Of a DNA stretch of 64,000 nt, positions 55,221-64,000 are shown piece after piece (within the stretch, counting starts at the first letter, position 1; every line of letters starts with the position of its first letter). The notes beneath the pieces are model-generated. The model saw only the letters and a program-made list of their open reading frames with translations, searched no databases and was not told where the DNA came from. The DNA lies in contig VBWA01000006.1 of the NCBI GenBank assembly GCA_006218025.1, positions 121,664 to 185,663 on the forward strand, given 5' to 3'. The position numbers and the translations under genes were made by a program. This stretch comes from Rhodocyclaceae bacterium (lineage in GTDB: Bacteria > Pseudomonadota > Gammaproteobacteria > Burkholderiales > Rhodocyclaceae).

Positions 55221-57032
55221 TCAGCCCTTGCCGACCTCGACCTGGGTCTCGACCTTCTGCCGCAGCCGGATGTGCAACTCGCGCAACTGCTTCTCATCCA
55301 CATCGGACGGCGCATCGGTGAGCAGGCATTGCGCGCGCTGGGTCTTGGGGAAGGCGATCACGTCTCGGATCGACTCGGCACCGGCCATCATGGTGACGAT
55401 GCGATCGAGACCGAAGGCCAGGCCGCCGTGAGGCGGCGCGCCGTACTTCAGCGCGTCGAGCAGGAAGCCGAACTTGACCTGTTGTTCCTCGGGGCTGATG
55501 CCGAGCGCATGGAACACCTTAGCCTGCACCTCGGCACGATGGATACGCACCGAGCCGCCGCCCATTTCCCAGCCGTTCAGGGCAAGGTCATAGGCCTTGG
55601 CCATGCACTTGCCCGGATCGGTCGCCATCAATTCCTCGTGCCCGTCCTTGGGACTGGTGAAGGGATGGTGGCAGGCGGTCCAGCGCTGGTTGTCCTCGTC
55701 GAATTCGAACATCGGGAAATCCACCACCCACAGCGGACGCCAGACAGAGCCGTCGACATAGCCTTTCTCGTGGCCGATCTTCGAACGCAGCGCGCCGAGC
55801 GCGTCATTGACGATCTTGGTCTTGTCCGCGCCGAAGAAAATCAGGTCGCCGGACTGGGCTCCGGTGCGCTCGATGATGGTTTTCAGCGCCGCCGCGTGGA
55901 GATTCTTGACGATCGGCGACTGCAGGCCTTCTTCGTTCAGTTTCGAGGCGTCGTTGACCTTGATGTAGGCCAGCCCACGGGCACCGTAGATCTTGACGAA
56001 CTCGGTGTAGCCGTCGATCTCGCCGCGGGTCAGCGCAGTTGCCCCAAGTGCACCGCCCGGCACGCGCAGCGCCGCAACACGGCCGCCGGAGGTCGCCGGG
56101 CCGCTGAATACCTTGAAGGCGACGTCGACCACCGCATCGGTGACGTCGGTGAGTTCCAGCGTGACGCGCAGGTCGGGCTTGTCGGAACCATAGCGGCTCA
56201 TGGCCTCGGTGTGACTGATGCGCGGGAAGGGATTGGGCAGATCGACGGCCAGCGCTGTCTTGAATACGCTGCGGATCATTTCTTCCATCAGCGCCATGAT
56301 CTGGTCTTCGCCGAGGAAGGACGTCTCGATATCGACCTGGGTAAATTCCGGCTGACGGTCGGCACGCAAGTCCTCGTCGCGGAAGCACTTGGTGATCTGG
56401 TAGTAGCGGTCGTAGCCGGCCACCATCAGCAGCTGCTTGAACAGCTGCGGCGATTGCGGCAGGGCGAAGAACTGCCCGGGATGCACGCGCGAAGGCACCA
56501 GATAGTCGCGCGCGCCCTCGGGAGTCGATTTGGTCAGCATCGGCGTTTCGATGTCGATGAATCCCTTTTCGTCGAGGAAGCGGCGGAATGCCATGGCTAC
56601 CTTGTAGCGCAGCATCAGGTTCTTCTGCATCTGTGGCCTGCGCAGGTCGATGACGCGATGGGTAAGGCGCACGTTTTCCGAGAGATTGTCCTCGTCGAGC
56701 TGGAAGGGCGGCGTGACGGCCGTGTTGAGCACTTCCAGCTCATGGCAGAGGATTTCGATTTCACCCGAGGCCAGATTGGGGTTCTCGGTACCGGCCGGAC
56801 GACGGCGCACCTTGCCGGTGACCTTCAGCACGAATTCGTTGCGCACGTCTTCGGCGATCTTGAACATCTCGGGCCGGTCCGGATCGCAAACAACCTGCGC
56901 CAATCCTTCACGATCGCGCAGGTCGATGAAGATCACGCCGCCGTGATCGCGACGGCGGTGGTTCCAGCCGCAAAGAGTGACGATCTGGTCGACATGGGAG
57001 GCATTCACCTCGCCGCAGTAGTGGGTACGCAT
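55221..57032 (-). CDS. aspS: aspartate-tRNA ligase
   Basis: 603 aa, bacterial type with GAD insertion. N-terminal OB anticodon domain ([24 protein letters not shown]), class II motif 2 [19 protein letters not shown], motif 3 [14 protein letters not shown]. Start [10 protein letters not shown]. Whether it also charges tRNA-Asn cannot be told here. Confidence 0.97.
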   Translation of the reverse strand: MRTHYCGEVNASHVDQIVTLCGWNHRRRDHGGVIFIDLRDREGLAQVVCDPDRPEMFKIAEDVRNEFVLKVTGKVRRRPAGTENPNLASGEIEILCHELEVLNTAVTPPFQLDEDNLSENVRLTHRVIDLRRPQMQKNLMLRYKVAMAFRRFLDEKGFIDIETPMLTKSTPEGARDYLVPSRVHPGQFFALPQSPQLFKQLLMVAGYDRYYQITKCFRDEDLRADRQPEFTQVDIETSFLGEDQIMALMEEMIRSVFKTALAVDLPNPFPRISHTEAMSRYGSDKPDLRVTLELTDVTDAVVDVAFKVFSGPATSGGRVAALRVPGGALGATALTRGEIDGYTEFVKIYGARGLAYIKVNDASKLNEEGLQSPIVKNLHAAALKTIIERTGAQSGDLIFFGADKTKIVNDALGALRSKIGHEKGYVDGSVWRPLWVVDFPMFEFDEDNQRWTACHHPFTSPKDGHEELMATDPGKCMAKAYDLALNGWEMGGGSVRIHRAEVQAKVFHALGISPEEQQVKFGFLLDALKYGAPPHGGLAFGLDRIVTMMAGAESIRDVIAFPKTQRAQCLLTDAPSDVDEKQLRELHIRLRQKVETQVEVGKG

Positions 57033-57069
57033 AGGAGTTCCGAACTGTTGTGATGCCCGCAAGGGGCGG

Positions 57070-57690
57070 TTACTGATTCTGGGCGCGCCCGAGGGGATTC
57101 CGCATGGGCGGGGCGACGACGCCCATGGAGACGATGTACTTCAGGGCTTCGTCGACGTTCATGTCGAGTTCGATGACATCCTTCCTCTTGACGAAGAAGA
57201 AGAAGCCGTTAACAGGGCTCGGTGTGGTCGGGATGAAAACTCCGACGTGCTCTTCCGGCAGCATGTCGGCGACATCGCGGGCCGGATTTCCCGTCTGAAA
57301 CGCCACCGACCACGCTTCCGGATGCGGGTAGCGGACCAGCAAAACCTTGCGGAACGCCACCCCGGTGCCGGAGAACAGCGTATCGCTGACCTGTTTGACG
57401 CTGTAGTAGATCGACTTCACTACCGGAATGCGGGCAAGCACTCCTTCCCAGAAGCGCACCAATCTCTGGCCGACGATGTTCGTCGTGATCAGTCCGGTGA
57501 GGAACACCACCAGCAGCGTGAGCAGCGCACCGATGCCGGGGATATACATTCCCAGCAAGTGCTCGGGGTGAATGGCCTGCGGCAGCAAGAGCAGGGACTG
57601 ATCCATGGAACGGACGATCAGCGACAACACCCATGCGGTGATCGCCAGCGGAATCCAGATCAGGAGTCCCGTAATGAAGTACTTTTTCAA
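57070..57690 (-). CDS. DUF502 family membrane protein
   Basis: 206 aa. Two N-terminal membrane helices ([40 protein letters not shown]) and a soluble part with [18 protein letters not shown] and the conserved [17 protein letters not shown]. Function unknown. Lies in the conserved fmdB-DUF502-aspS string. Confidence 0.92.
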   Translation of the reverse strand: MKKYFITGLLIWIPLAITAWVLSLIVRSMDQSLLLLPQAIHPEHLLGMYIPGIGALLTLLVVFLTGLITTNIVGQRLVRFWEGVLARIPVVKSIYYSVKQVSDTLFSGTGVAFRKVLLVRYPHPEAWSVAFQTGNPARDVADMLPEEHVGVFIPTTPSPVNGFFFFVKRKDVIELDMNVDEALKYIVSMGVVAPPMRNPLGRAQNQ

Positions 57691-57701
57691 GGCGGACGAG
57701 A

Positions 57702-57965
57702 TCAGCTACTTGCAGCGCAGCTACCCGTTCCACCCTGGCAGGGCGGTGGATTGTCGCTCTTGACGGCCGCTGGCTTGGCGCCGCCCCCCTTGAAGTCGGT
57801 AGCGTACCAGCCGTTGCCCTTGAGCTGAAATCCCGGCGCGGTCAGTTGCTTGGCGAAGTTCTCGGTCTTGCATTCGGGACAGGTCGTCAATAGCGGATCG
57901 CTGACTTTCCGCATGACATCTTTCTCAAAGCCGCATTCGGTGCAGCGATAAGCGTAGATTGGCAT
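57702..57965 (-). CDS. FmdB family zinc-ribbon protein
   Basis: 87 aa. Starts MPIYAYRCTECG with the second pair TCPECK, forming a zinc ribbon; Ser/Gly-rich tail. Regulatory or small scaffold role suspected. First gene of the fmdB-DUF502-aspS unit. Confidence 0.92.
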   Translation of the reverse strand: MPIYAYRCTECGFEKDVMRKVSDPLLTTCPECKTENFAKQLTAPGFQLKGNGWYATDFKGGGAKPAAVKSDNPPPCQGGTGSCAASS

Positions 57966-57996
57966 GACATTCTCCGGCATTCTGGTAAAAAAAGAG

Positions 57997-58002
57997 ATTA
58001 TA
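57997..58002 (-). promoter_or_regulatory. -10 box of the fmdB operon
   Basis: Perfect TATAAT on the minus strand, 32 nt before the fmdB ATG, followed by a T-run. No clear -35. Confidence 0.5.
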
Positions 58003-58083
58003 ACTGAAGGCCTTGGCGCACCCGCCACGGCCGAGCTACCCTAATTTTTTCTAAATGGGGCCTGAAGCCGGAGTTTGCAAGAC

Positions 58084-58938
58084 TTACAGATTGATCCCGA
58101 GGTAGGCGTGGGTCAGGGGTTTGCCCCAAAGGAGGGCAATTGCACCTGCTGCAGCGAGGTAGGGACCGAAGGGAATCGGAACGTTGCGGCCGTGACGGGC
58201 AAAAGCCATCAGGGCAATGCCGACCACCGCGCCAACCAGGGAAGAAAGCAGGACGGTCAATGGCAGCATCTGCCAGCCAAGCCATGCACCAAGCGCCGCC
58301 AGCAGCTTGAAATCACCGTAGCCCATGCCTTCCTTGCCGGTGACCAGTTTGAATGACCAATACACGGCCCACAGCGCCAGATAACCCGCCATCGCGCCGA
58401 TCACGGCGCTCTTCAAGTCCGTGTAAATACCGAAGGTGTTGATGGCCAAACCCAGCCAGAGCAGGGGCAGGGTAATGTCGTCGGGCAACAGCTGGGTATC
58501 GAAATCGATGCCGGTCAAGGCTATCAGCGCTGCAAAAAACACCAGGGCGCCAAGGCCCGCCGCGGTGAAACCGAAGTGCCAGGCCGCATAGGCAAACAGC
58601 AGTCCGGTCAGCGCTTCGATCAGCGGGTAGCGAAAGGAGATCAGCGCTGCGCAGCTCTTGCACTTCCCGCGCAGGAGAAGCCAGCTGACGATGGGAATGT
58701 TCTCCAGGGCGGTGATCGAATGGCCGCAGCGCGGGCAGCGGGAACGCGGGCGGGCCAGCGAAAGCGGTTCGAAGAGGGGCGCAGTTTCGCCCCGTAGTTC
58801 GGCGCACTGTGCGGCCCAGTCGCGTTCCATCATGATCGGCAGGCGATGGATGACGACGTTGAGGAAACTGCCGACGATCAAGCCGAGCAATCCGGCGGCG
58901 AGGGCGAGCGCCACCGGATCGGCGAGCAGGGACATCAT
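58084..58938 (-). CDS. pilD: type IV prepilin peptidase / N-methyltransferase
   Basis: 284 aa. N-terminal methylase domain with zinc cysteines RCPRCG and CKSC; peptidase aspartates in GIDFDTQLLPDD and GYGDFKLLA. Cleaves and N-methylates pilins. 12 bp after pilC. Confidence 0.95.
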   Translation of the reverse strand: MMSLLADPVALALAAGLLGLIVGSFLNVVIHRLPIMMERDWAAQCAELRGETAPLFEPLSLARPRSRCPRCGHSITALENIPIVSWLLLRGKCKSCAALISFRYPLIEALTGLLFAYAAWHFGFTAAGLGALVFFAALIALTGIDFDTQLLPDDITLPLLWLGLAINTFGIYTDLKSAVIGAMAGYLALWAVYWSFKLVTGKEGMGYGDFKLLAALGAWLGWQMLPLTVLLSSLVGAVVGIALMAFARHGRNVPIPFGPYLAAAGAIALLWGKPLTHAYLGINL

Positions 58939-58950
58939 TCCGCGGGCTTC

Positions 58951-60183
58951 TTAGTTGACAACCGAACCGAGTTTGAAGATCGGCAGGTACATGGCTACCA
59001 CCAAGCCGCCGATCAGGCCGCCGAGGAAGACCATGATGATCGGCTCCATCAGGCTGGAAAGCGTTTCGACCGCCTCGTCGACCTCGGCTTCGAAGAAGTC
59101 TGCGGTCTTGCCCAGCATTGAATCAAGCTGGCCGGATTCCTCGCCGATGGCGACCATCTGCGTGACCATGGGGGGGAACACGCCTGAGTTTTCCATCGCT
59201 GCCGTGAGGCTTGACCCGGTCGATACTTCGGCCTGAATCTTGCTGGTCGCCGTGCTATAGACATAGTTGCCGGCGGCGCCGCCCACCGAATCGAGGGCAT
59301 CGACCAGGGGTACGCCGGCGGCAAACATCGTGGACAGGGTTCGCGTCCAGCGCGCAATGGAGGACTTGATGATCAGATCCCCGAAAACCGGAACCTTGAG
59401 CGAATACTTATCGACAGCGATCTGCAAGGCCCGGGACCGCTTGAAGGCTTGGCCAAGGCCGTATATCACCGCGTAAATGCTGCCGAAGATGATATGCCAA
59501 TTGGCTGTAAAATAATCCGAAATCGCGATCACGATCAGTGTCGGAGCGGGCAGTTCGCCGCCGAAACTGGCAAACACGTTCTTGAACGCGGGCACTACAA
59601 AAATCATGATCACCGCGGTGATGACAAAGGCGACCACAAGAATGGCGACCGGATAAAACATCGCCCCTTTGATCTTGGACTTGATGGCCTGGATTTTTTC
59701 CTTGTAGGTCGCCAGACGATCCAGCAGGGTATCGAGAATACCCGCTTGCTCTCCGGCCTCGACCAGGTTGCAGAACAGGTTGTCGAAATACTGCGGATAC
59801 TTGCGAAAGGCCGAGGCGAGGTTGGAGCCGGTTTCGACATCGGCCTTGATGTCGTACAGCAACTTGGCCAGACCCGGGTTGTTGGTGCCCTTGCCGACGA
59901 TGTCGAAGGACTGCAGCAGCGGCACGCCGGACTTGACCATGGTGGCGAGCTGGCGCGAGAAGAGCGTGATGTCCTTGTCCGAGACTTTGGCGGAGGAGGT
60001 GAGTTTTTGCTTCTTGAGCTTCGTGACGGTGACGCCCTGCTTGCGCAGCGACGCATTGGCGGCCGCCTCGCTGGGCGCGCGGAGTTCGCCACGAACGGCC
60101 TTGCCTTGCTTGTTCTTGCCTTCCCAGGAAAAATTCAGTTCCTTTGGGCCGGCCTTCTTCTCTGCCTTGCCTGCTGTGGCCAT
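58951..60183 (-). CDS. pilC: type IV pilus inner-membrane platform protein PilC
   Basis: 410 aa. Two T2SSF domains (about 75-200 and 275-400), LARQLATMVKSGVPLLQSFD and WTRTLSTMFAAGVPLVDALD, three helices. Starts with a lysine-rich cytoplasmic N-terminus. pilB, which normally precedes pilC, is not in the window; an unrelated corB lies upstream instead. Confidence 0.95.
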   Translation of the reverse strand: MATAGKAEKKAGPKELNFSWEGKNKQGKAVRGELRAPSEAAANASLRKQGVTVTKLKKQKLTSSAKVSDKDITLFSRQLATMVKSGVPLLQSFDIVGKGTNNPGLAKLLYDIKADVETGSNLASAFRKYPQYFDNLFCNLVEAGEQAGILDTLLDRLATYKEKIQAIKSKIKGAMFYPVAILVVAFVITAVIMIFVVPAFKNVFASFGGELPAPTLIVIAISDYFTANWHIIFGSIYAVIYGLGQAFKRSRALQIAVDKYSLKVPVFGDLIIKSSIARWTRTLSTMFAAGVPLVDALDSVGGAAGNYVYSTATSKIQAEVSTGSSLTAAMENSGVFPPMVTQMVAIGEESGQLDSMLGKTADFFEAEVDEAVETLSSLMEPIIMVFLGGLIGGLVVAMYLPIFKLGSVVN

Positions 60184-60209
60184 TGGCTTCTCCCGCTTGA
60201 ATTTTAGTC

Positions 60210-60232
60210 TCGGCGTCTACGATCAACGCCGA
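60210..60232 (-). promoter_or_regulatory. leader hairpin before pilC
   Basis: TCGGCGT / ACGCCGA, 7 bp, 9-nt loop, 27 nt upstream of the pilC ATG. Confidence 0.35.
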
Positions 60233-60241
60233 AAAACATCT

Positions 60242-60310
60242 CTAGCCTTTGCTGAAACGAGGATATTTCGGTTTCGGCTCAACGTCGATAAAAGCTGCGC
60301 CAGCCTGCAC
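60242..60310 (-). CDS. possible 22-codon leader ORF upstream of pilC
   Basis: GTG start preceded at 5 nt by AAAGGAG; encodes MQAGAAFIDVEPKPKYPRFS, then KG and a stop. An 11-codon frame (ATG at 60239) follows and runs through the leader hairpin. Could be a leader peptide or chance; no homologue recognised. Confidence 0.3.
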   Translation of the reverse strand: MQAGAAFIDVEPKPKYPRFSKG

Positions 60311-60356
60311 TGAAACTCCTTTCTGGTAATTCTACGCCCTGAGTATGCCGAGAGTA

Positions 60357-61628
60357 TCACTCTCCGGCGGGACGGTGAAGACGCACCATCTTGATCTTTC
60401 GATCCTGTGTTTGCACGATCTCCATCGGCACGCCGCCTGCTCGCACGCCAACGCCCACCTCGGGGATGTCCTGGAGGTGCTCGACAATCAGTCCGTTGAG
60501 CGTGCGCGGTCCATCCAGGGGGAAGTCCAGATCGAGCATTCGATTGAGCTCCCGCAGGCTGGCCGCACCGTCCACCAGCACCACGCCATCATCGTTCCAA
60601 AAGAGCGAACCGCCGAAGTCCGACTGACGCGTGGTGAATTTTCCGACCAGTTCCTCGATGATGTCTTCCAGCGTTACCAGCCCTTCGATCTCGCCGTATT
60701 CGTCCACCACGAGGCCCATGCGTTGCCGGTTTTCGCGAAAGAACTGGAGCTGGGTGTAGATAGGGGTTGCTGCCGGAATGAAATAGGGTTCGGACATCTG
60801 TTCGTGCAGCGTCGTCCGGTCGATCTCTCCGCCAAAGGCCTGGGCCACCAGCCGTCGTTGGTGCAGGACGCCGATAACGTTGGCCGGATCGTTCTCGAAC
60901 ACCACGACTCGCGTGTGGAAACTCGTCGCGAGCTGGGCTTTGATGCTTTCGATCGGCGCGGCGATATCGATGGACTCGATTTCACCGCGCGGCGTCATGA
61001 TGTCGGCGACGGTCAGCTGCTCCAGTTCGAACAGGTTGAGCAGGATGGATCGGTGCTGCTGCGGAATGAACTTGCCGGATTCGAGCACCAGGGAGCGCAA
61101 CTCCTCGGCGCTGAGCCTTGAGTTCTCTTCGCCGCCGGAGGGTTTGAGGCGAAGCAACCAGAGCAGGGCATCCACGAACAGGTTGACGAACCACACCACC
61201 GGATAGGCGAAGCGCAGCAGGGGCCAGATCAGGAAGGCCAACACTCGCGCCAGGCGGTCGGCGTGGGCGGCGCCGAGAATTTTCGGGGTAATTTCCGAGA
61301 ACACCAATATGGCGAAGGTCACCAGCAAGGTTCCGATGCTCAGCGCCCACTTTTCCTCGCCGAACAACTCGATGGTGATGACCGATACCAGGGTCGCGGC
61401 GGCAGCGTTGATCAGGTTGTTGCCGAGCAGGATCACACCCAGCATTTTGTCGGTGCGACCAAGCAGTTCGAGAGCCAGCTTCGCGCCCTGGTCGCCGTGG
61501 CTGGCCAGGTGGCGCAGGCGATGGCGGTTCGACGCCATCATCGCCGTTTCCGTCATGGAGAAGAAAGCGGAGCATGCCAGCAGCACCGCCAATGCAGCGA
61601 ATTGCACCGAAAGCGGAATTTCGTCCAT
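60357..61628 (-). CDS. CNNM/CorB-type magnesium/cobalt transporter-like protein (HlyC/CorC family)
   Basis: 423 aa. N-terminal DUF21/CNNM membrane domain (SAFFSMTETAMMASNRHRLR; LGVILLGNNLINAAAATL), two CBS domains (about 205-320, VADIMTPRGEIESID), and a C-terminal CorC_HlyC domain (RLRE-type, DIPEVGVGVRAGGV). Probably Mg2+ export or homeostasis. Overlaps ypjD (TAATG). Confidence 0.92.
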   Translation of the reverse strand: MDEIPLSVQFAALAVLLACSAFFSMTETAMMASNRHRLRHLASHGDQGAKLALELLGRTDKMLGVILLGNNLINAAAATLVSVITIELFGEEKWALSIGTLLVTFAILVFSEITPKILGAAHADRLARVLAFLIWPLLRFAYPVVWFVNLFVDALLWLLRLKPSGGEENSRLSAEELRSLVLESGKFIPQQHRSILLNLFELEQLTVADIMTPRGEIESIDIAAPIESIKAQLATSFHTRVVVFENDPANVIGVLHQRRLVAQAFGGEIDRTTLHEQMSEPYFIPAATPIYTQLQFFRENRQRMGLVVDEYGEIEGLVTLEDIIEELVGKFTTRQSDFGGSLFWNDDGVVLVDGAASLRELNRMLDLDFPLDGPRTLNGLIVEHLQDIPEVGVGVRAGGVPMEIVQTQDRKIKMVRLHRPAGE

Positions 61629-62452
61629 TAGCGGCCGAGGATGACCTCAAGCACGAAGCGACTCCCGACATAGGCCAGCAACAGCGCGGCAAAGCCGGCC
61701 AGGGTCCAGCGCAGTGCCACGCGGCCGCGCCAGCCGCGCAGGTGACGGCCAGTCAGCAGTGCTGCGAAAATCAGCCAGGACAGGATGGCGAACACCGTCT
61801 TGTGGTTGAAGGTCAGCGCCTTGCCGAACAGGGTTTCGGAGAAGAACACTCCGGAAACCAGCGTGAATGTGAGCAGGACGAAGGCGACATGGATCAGGCG
61901 GAACAGCAGGGCCTCCATGGTCAGCAAGGGCGGCAAGCCTGCCAGAAACGGCGAGATGCGGCCGCGATGCAGGCTCTTTTCGGCCGTCGCCATCAGCAGG
62001 GCGTGCAAGGCCGCCAGGGTAAACAGGCTGTAGGCCAGCATGGCCATCAGGAAATGCAGGCGAAACGCCGCGGAGCCGGCGTTGGTCAGCACGTGGGCCT
62101 CGGAAAATATTGCCGGCAGCAATGCTGCGATGGCTGCCGCCGGCAGACCGAGAACCTGAAGACCATCCATGCGGGCGTAGAAACTCTCGATCCAGTACAG
62201 GGCAATGGCCAGCCAAAGCATCACCGAAAGGGCAATGGCGAAACCGAAGCGCATGGTCTCGCCGTCGAATATCGCCATGCGCAGACTGACGGCGTGCGCC
62301 ACCAGTGCCACCAGCAGGAGGCTGCGTTCGCCGAGCTTGAGTCCGCCCGCCGGTTGGTCGAGCGCCGGTCCGCGCCAGCGGGTGCGCCAAAGATGTACCG
62401 CCAGGCCGGCATAGAGGGCTGCGGCCAGCAGATGCATTAAGATTGCGGGCAT
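61628..62452 (-). CDS. CcsA/YpjD-type cytochrome c assembly-like membrane protein
   Basis: 274 aa, eight helices, with the cytochrome-assembly domain (LHFLMAMLAYSLFTLAALHAL; SGVFFSETLFGKALTFNHKT; conserved His in LRLHFL-like and FNHKTVF). Lacks the WWD motif of true CcsA, as is usual for YpjD. Divergent from ffh as in most proteobacteria. Confidence 0.9.
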   Translation of the reverse strand: MPAILMHLLAAALYAGLAVHLWRTRWRGPALDQPAGGLKLGERSLLLVALVAHAVSLRMAIFDGETMRFGFAIALSVMLWLAIALYWIESFYARMDGLQVLGLPAAAIAALLPAIFSEAHVLTNAGSAAFRLHFLMAMLAYSLFTLAALHALLMATAEKSLHRGRISPFLAGLPPLLTMEALLFRLIHVAFVLLTFTLVSGVFFSETLFGKALTFNHKTVFAILSWLIFAALLTGRHLRGWRGRVALRWTLAGFAALLLAYVGSRFVLEVILGR

Positions 62453-62508
62453 CGGCGAAGTCTACACCAAGCCTTCCATCTCTTTCTGCATTCGACCCCA
62501 TTCCACCC

Positions 62509-63864
62509 ATGCTAGATAACTTGACCCAGCGTCTCGGCCGCGTCGTAAAAAACCTGCGCGGACAGGCCCGCCTGACCGACGACAATATTTCAGACATGCT
62601 GCGCGAAGTGCGCATGGCGCTGCTGGAGGCCGACGTCGCGCTGCCGGTGGTCAAGGACTTCATTGCCCGCGTCAAGGAAAAGGCACTCGGCCAGGAAGTC
62701 ATCGGTTCACTGACGCCAGGCCAGGCGCTGGTCGGCGTCGTGCACCGCGAGCTCACCGAGCTGATGGGTGGCGCCAGCGTCGGCCTCAATCTCGCCACCC
62801 AGCCGCCAGCCGTGATCCTGATGTCCGGCTTGCAGGGCGCGGGCAAGACCACCACCACGGCCAAGCTGGGCAAGTGGCTCAAGGAGCGGCAAAAAAAGAA
62901 GGTGCTGACGGTAAGCGTAGACGTCTATCGCCCCGCCGCCATCGAACAGTTGAAAGCCGTATCTGCTCAGGCCGGGATAGACTTTTTCCCTTCCTCTGCC
63001 GGGCAAAAGCCATCCGACATTGCGGCCGCCGCTTTGGATCACGCCAAGCGGCATTACTACGACGTGATTTTCGTCGACACCGCCGGACGCCTGGCCATCG
63101 ACGAGGCCATGATGGCCGAGATCAAGGACCTGCATGCGCTCCTGAAGCCCATCGAAACCCTGTTCGTGGTCGACGCGATGCTCGGCCAGGATGCGGTGAA
63201 TACGGCGAAAGCTTTCAACGAAGCCCTGCCGCTGACCGGCGTCATCCTCACCAAGCTCGATGGCGATTCCCGCGGTGGCGCCGCGCTGTCGGTGCGCCAC
63301 GTCACCGGCAAGCCGATCAAGTTCGCCGGCGTCGGTGAAAAGCTGACGGGCCTCGAGGAGTTCCATCCCGAGCGCATGGCCTCGCGCATCCTCGGCATGG
63401 GCGATATCCTCGGCCTGGTCGAGGATGCCCAGCGCGGCGTCGACCAGGACAAGGCGCAGGAATTCGTCAAGAAGATGAAGTCGGGCAAGGGTTTCGACCT
63501 CAACGACTTCAAGGACCAGATCGGCCAGATGAAGAAGATGGGCGGCATGGCCGCCATGCTCGACAAGCTGCCTGCGCAGTTCAGCGCCATGGCGCAGAAG
63601 GCCGGCGGCGGCATGGAAGACAAGACGGTTCGGCGTCTGGAGGGCATCATCAATTCGATGACACCGGGGGAGCGCAGCAAGCCCGAAATCATCAAGGCCA
63701 ACCGCAAGCGCCGCATCGCCACCGGTGCCGGTGTGTCGGTACAAGAGGTAAATCGTCTGCTGAATCAGTTCGAGCAGACGCAGAAGATGATGAAGCAGTT
63801 CTCCAAGGGGGGAATGCAGAAGATGATGCGGGGGATGAAGGGGATGTTGCCGGGGATGCGGTAA
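62509..63864 (+). CDS. ffh: signal recognition particle protein Ffh
   Basis: 451 aa. N domain, G domain (G1 GLQGAGKTTTTAKLG; G3 DTAGRLAID; G4 TKLDGDSRGG), and a methionine-rich M domain that binds SRP RNA and signal peptides (SKGGMQKMMRGMKGMLPGM). Start MLDNLTQRLG. Confidence 0.97.
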   Translation: MLDNLTQRLGRVVKNLRGQARLTDDNISDMLREVRMALLEADVALPVVKDFIARVKEKALGQEVIGSLTPGQALVGVVHRELTELMGGASVGLNLATQPPAVILMSGLQGAGKTTTTAKLGKWLKERQKKKVLTVSVDVYRPAAIEQLKAVSAQAGIDFFPSSAGQKPSDIAAAALDHAKRHYYDVIFVDTAGRLAIDEAMMAEIKDLHALLKPIETLFVVDAMLGQDAVNTAKAFNEALPLTGVILTKLDGDSRGGAALSVRHVTGKPIKFAGVGEKLTGLEEFHPERMASRILGMGDILGLVEDAQRGVDQDKAQEFVKKMKSGKGFDLNDFKDQIGQMKKMGGMAAMLDKLPAQFSAMAQKAGGGMEDKTVRRLEGIINSMTPGERSKPEIIKANRKRRIATGAGVSVQEVNRLLNQFEQTQKMMKQFSKGGMQKMMRGMKGMLPGMR

Positions 63865-63906
63865 CTTTTCCGTTCGTGGTGAGCCTGTCGAACCGCGCCT
63901 TTAAAT

Positions 63907-63930
63907 CGCCGTATCACCAGCGCCGACTTT
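63907..63930 (+). repeat. SADF repeat, copy 17 (downstream of ffh)
   Basis: CGCCGT, variable ATCA, CCAGCGCCGACTTT. Together with the flanking AAAT it matches the copy at 52725 over about 24 nt. Confidence 0.75.
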
Positions 63931-63954
63931 CTGACTTTGTTCCCACGTCCGCGC

Positions 63955-64000
63955 CGGGTCTCGCCCCGGCAGGCGACCTACTTTCTTGTTCGCGTGTATA
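63955..64000. repeat. GCCCCGGCAGGCGAC-type element, truncated by the window end
   Basis: CTCGCCCCGGCAGGCGACCT followed by ACTTTCTTGTTCG resembles the first arm of a common intergenic palindrome in beta/gammaproteobacteria. The second arm would lie outside the window. Confidence 0.4.

Overview
This is 64 kb of GC-rich, gene-dense chromosome, almost certainly from a betaproteobacterium of the Rhodocyclales/Nitrosomonadales type. The evidence is conserved gene blocks (algH-ruvX-pyrR-pyrB-pyrC', proC-yggS-pilT-pilU, hemA/prfA/prmC, engB opposite cytochrome c4, ffh opposite ypjD), a PlsB-type acyltransferase and many multiheme or monoheme c-type cytochromes. No rRNA operon, phage, insertion sequence with transposase, or CRISPR array is visible. 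No gap between genes exceeds 300 bp.

Layout. 0-14 kb: 3' end of a tRNA-Arg, photolyase, a translationally coupled pyrimidine cluster whose dihydroorotase lacks its zinc ligands, the proC cluster, pilT/pilU, a 23S rRNA methyltransferase, hemJ, an epimerase and a ferredoxin-reductase. 14-19 kb: a complete branched-chain amino-acid-type ABC importer (livKHMGF) on the minus strand. 19-22 kb: small cytochrome c, a DUF255 protein, an orphan CheY. 22.9-29.8 kb: one long minus-strand operon with an octaheme tetrathionate-reductase-family cytochrome, a cytochrome b, a cytochrome c, three YeeE/YedE sulfur transporters, a triple-rhodanese protein and a DsrE-like protein. It sits behind an FNR-like site at class II spacing from a -10 box. 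30-36 kb: ilvD, lgt, then a two-partner-secretion pair with a very short TpsA, flanked by a second, diverged copy of the lgt 3' end. 36-49 kb: purU, thrH, hemA, plsB, prfA, prmC, hemerythrin, cytochrome c4, engB, hemB, slmA, argB, a small heat-shock protein with a sigma-32-type promoter. 49.5-54 kb: a tightly coupled five-gene trans-envelope cassette (secreted protein, ABC ATPase, FtsX-like permease, LolA-like carrier, outer-membrane protein). 54-64 kb: nudB, a barnase/barstar-type pair, aspS, DUF502, fmdB, pilD, pilC, corB, ypjD, ffh.

The strongest unexpected signals are three. (1) A dispersed 25-bp repeat family, 17 recognisable copies, is found both inside genes (in several reading frames and both orientations, including prfA, ilvD and phrB) and right beside stop codons. 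It can be joined to 27-nt hairpins that show compensatory changes between copies. (2) A candidate minus-strand small RNA of about 122 nt lies between engB and hemB with promoter, four hairpins, a terminator and two C-rich anti-Shine-Dalgarno loops. Its position and orientation relative to engB recall Spot 42 and ErsA. (3) The eight-gene sulfur/electron-transfer operon with its predicted anaerobic promoter.
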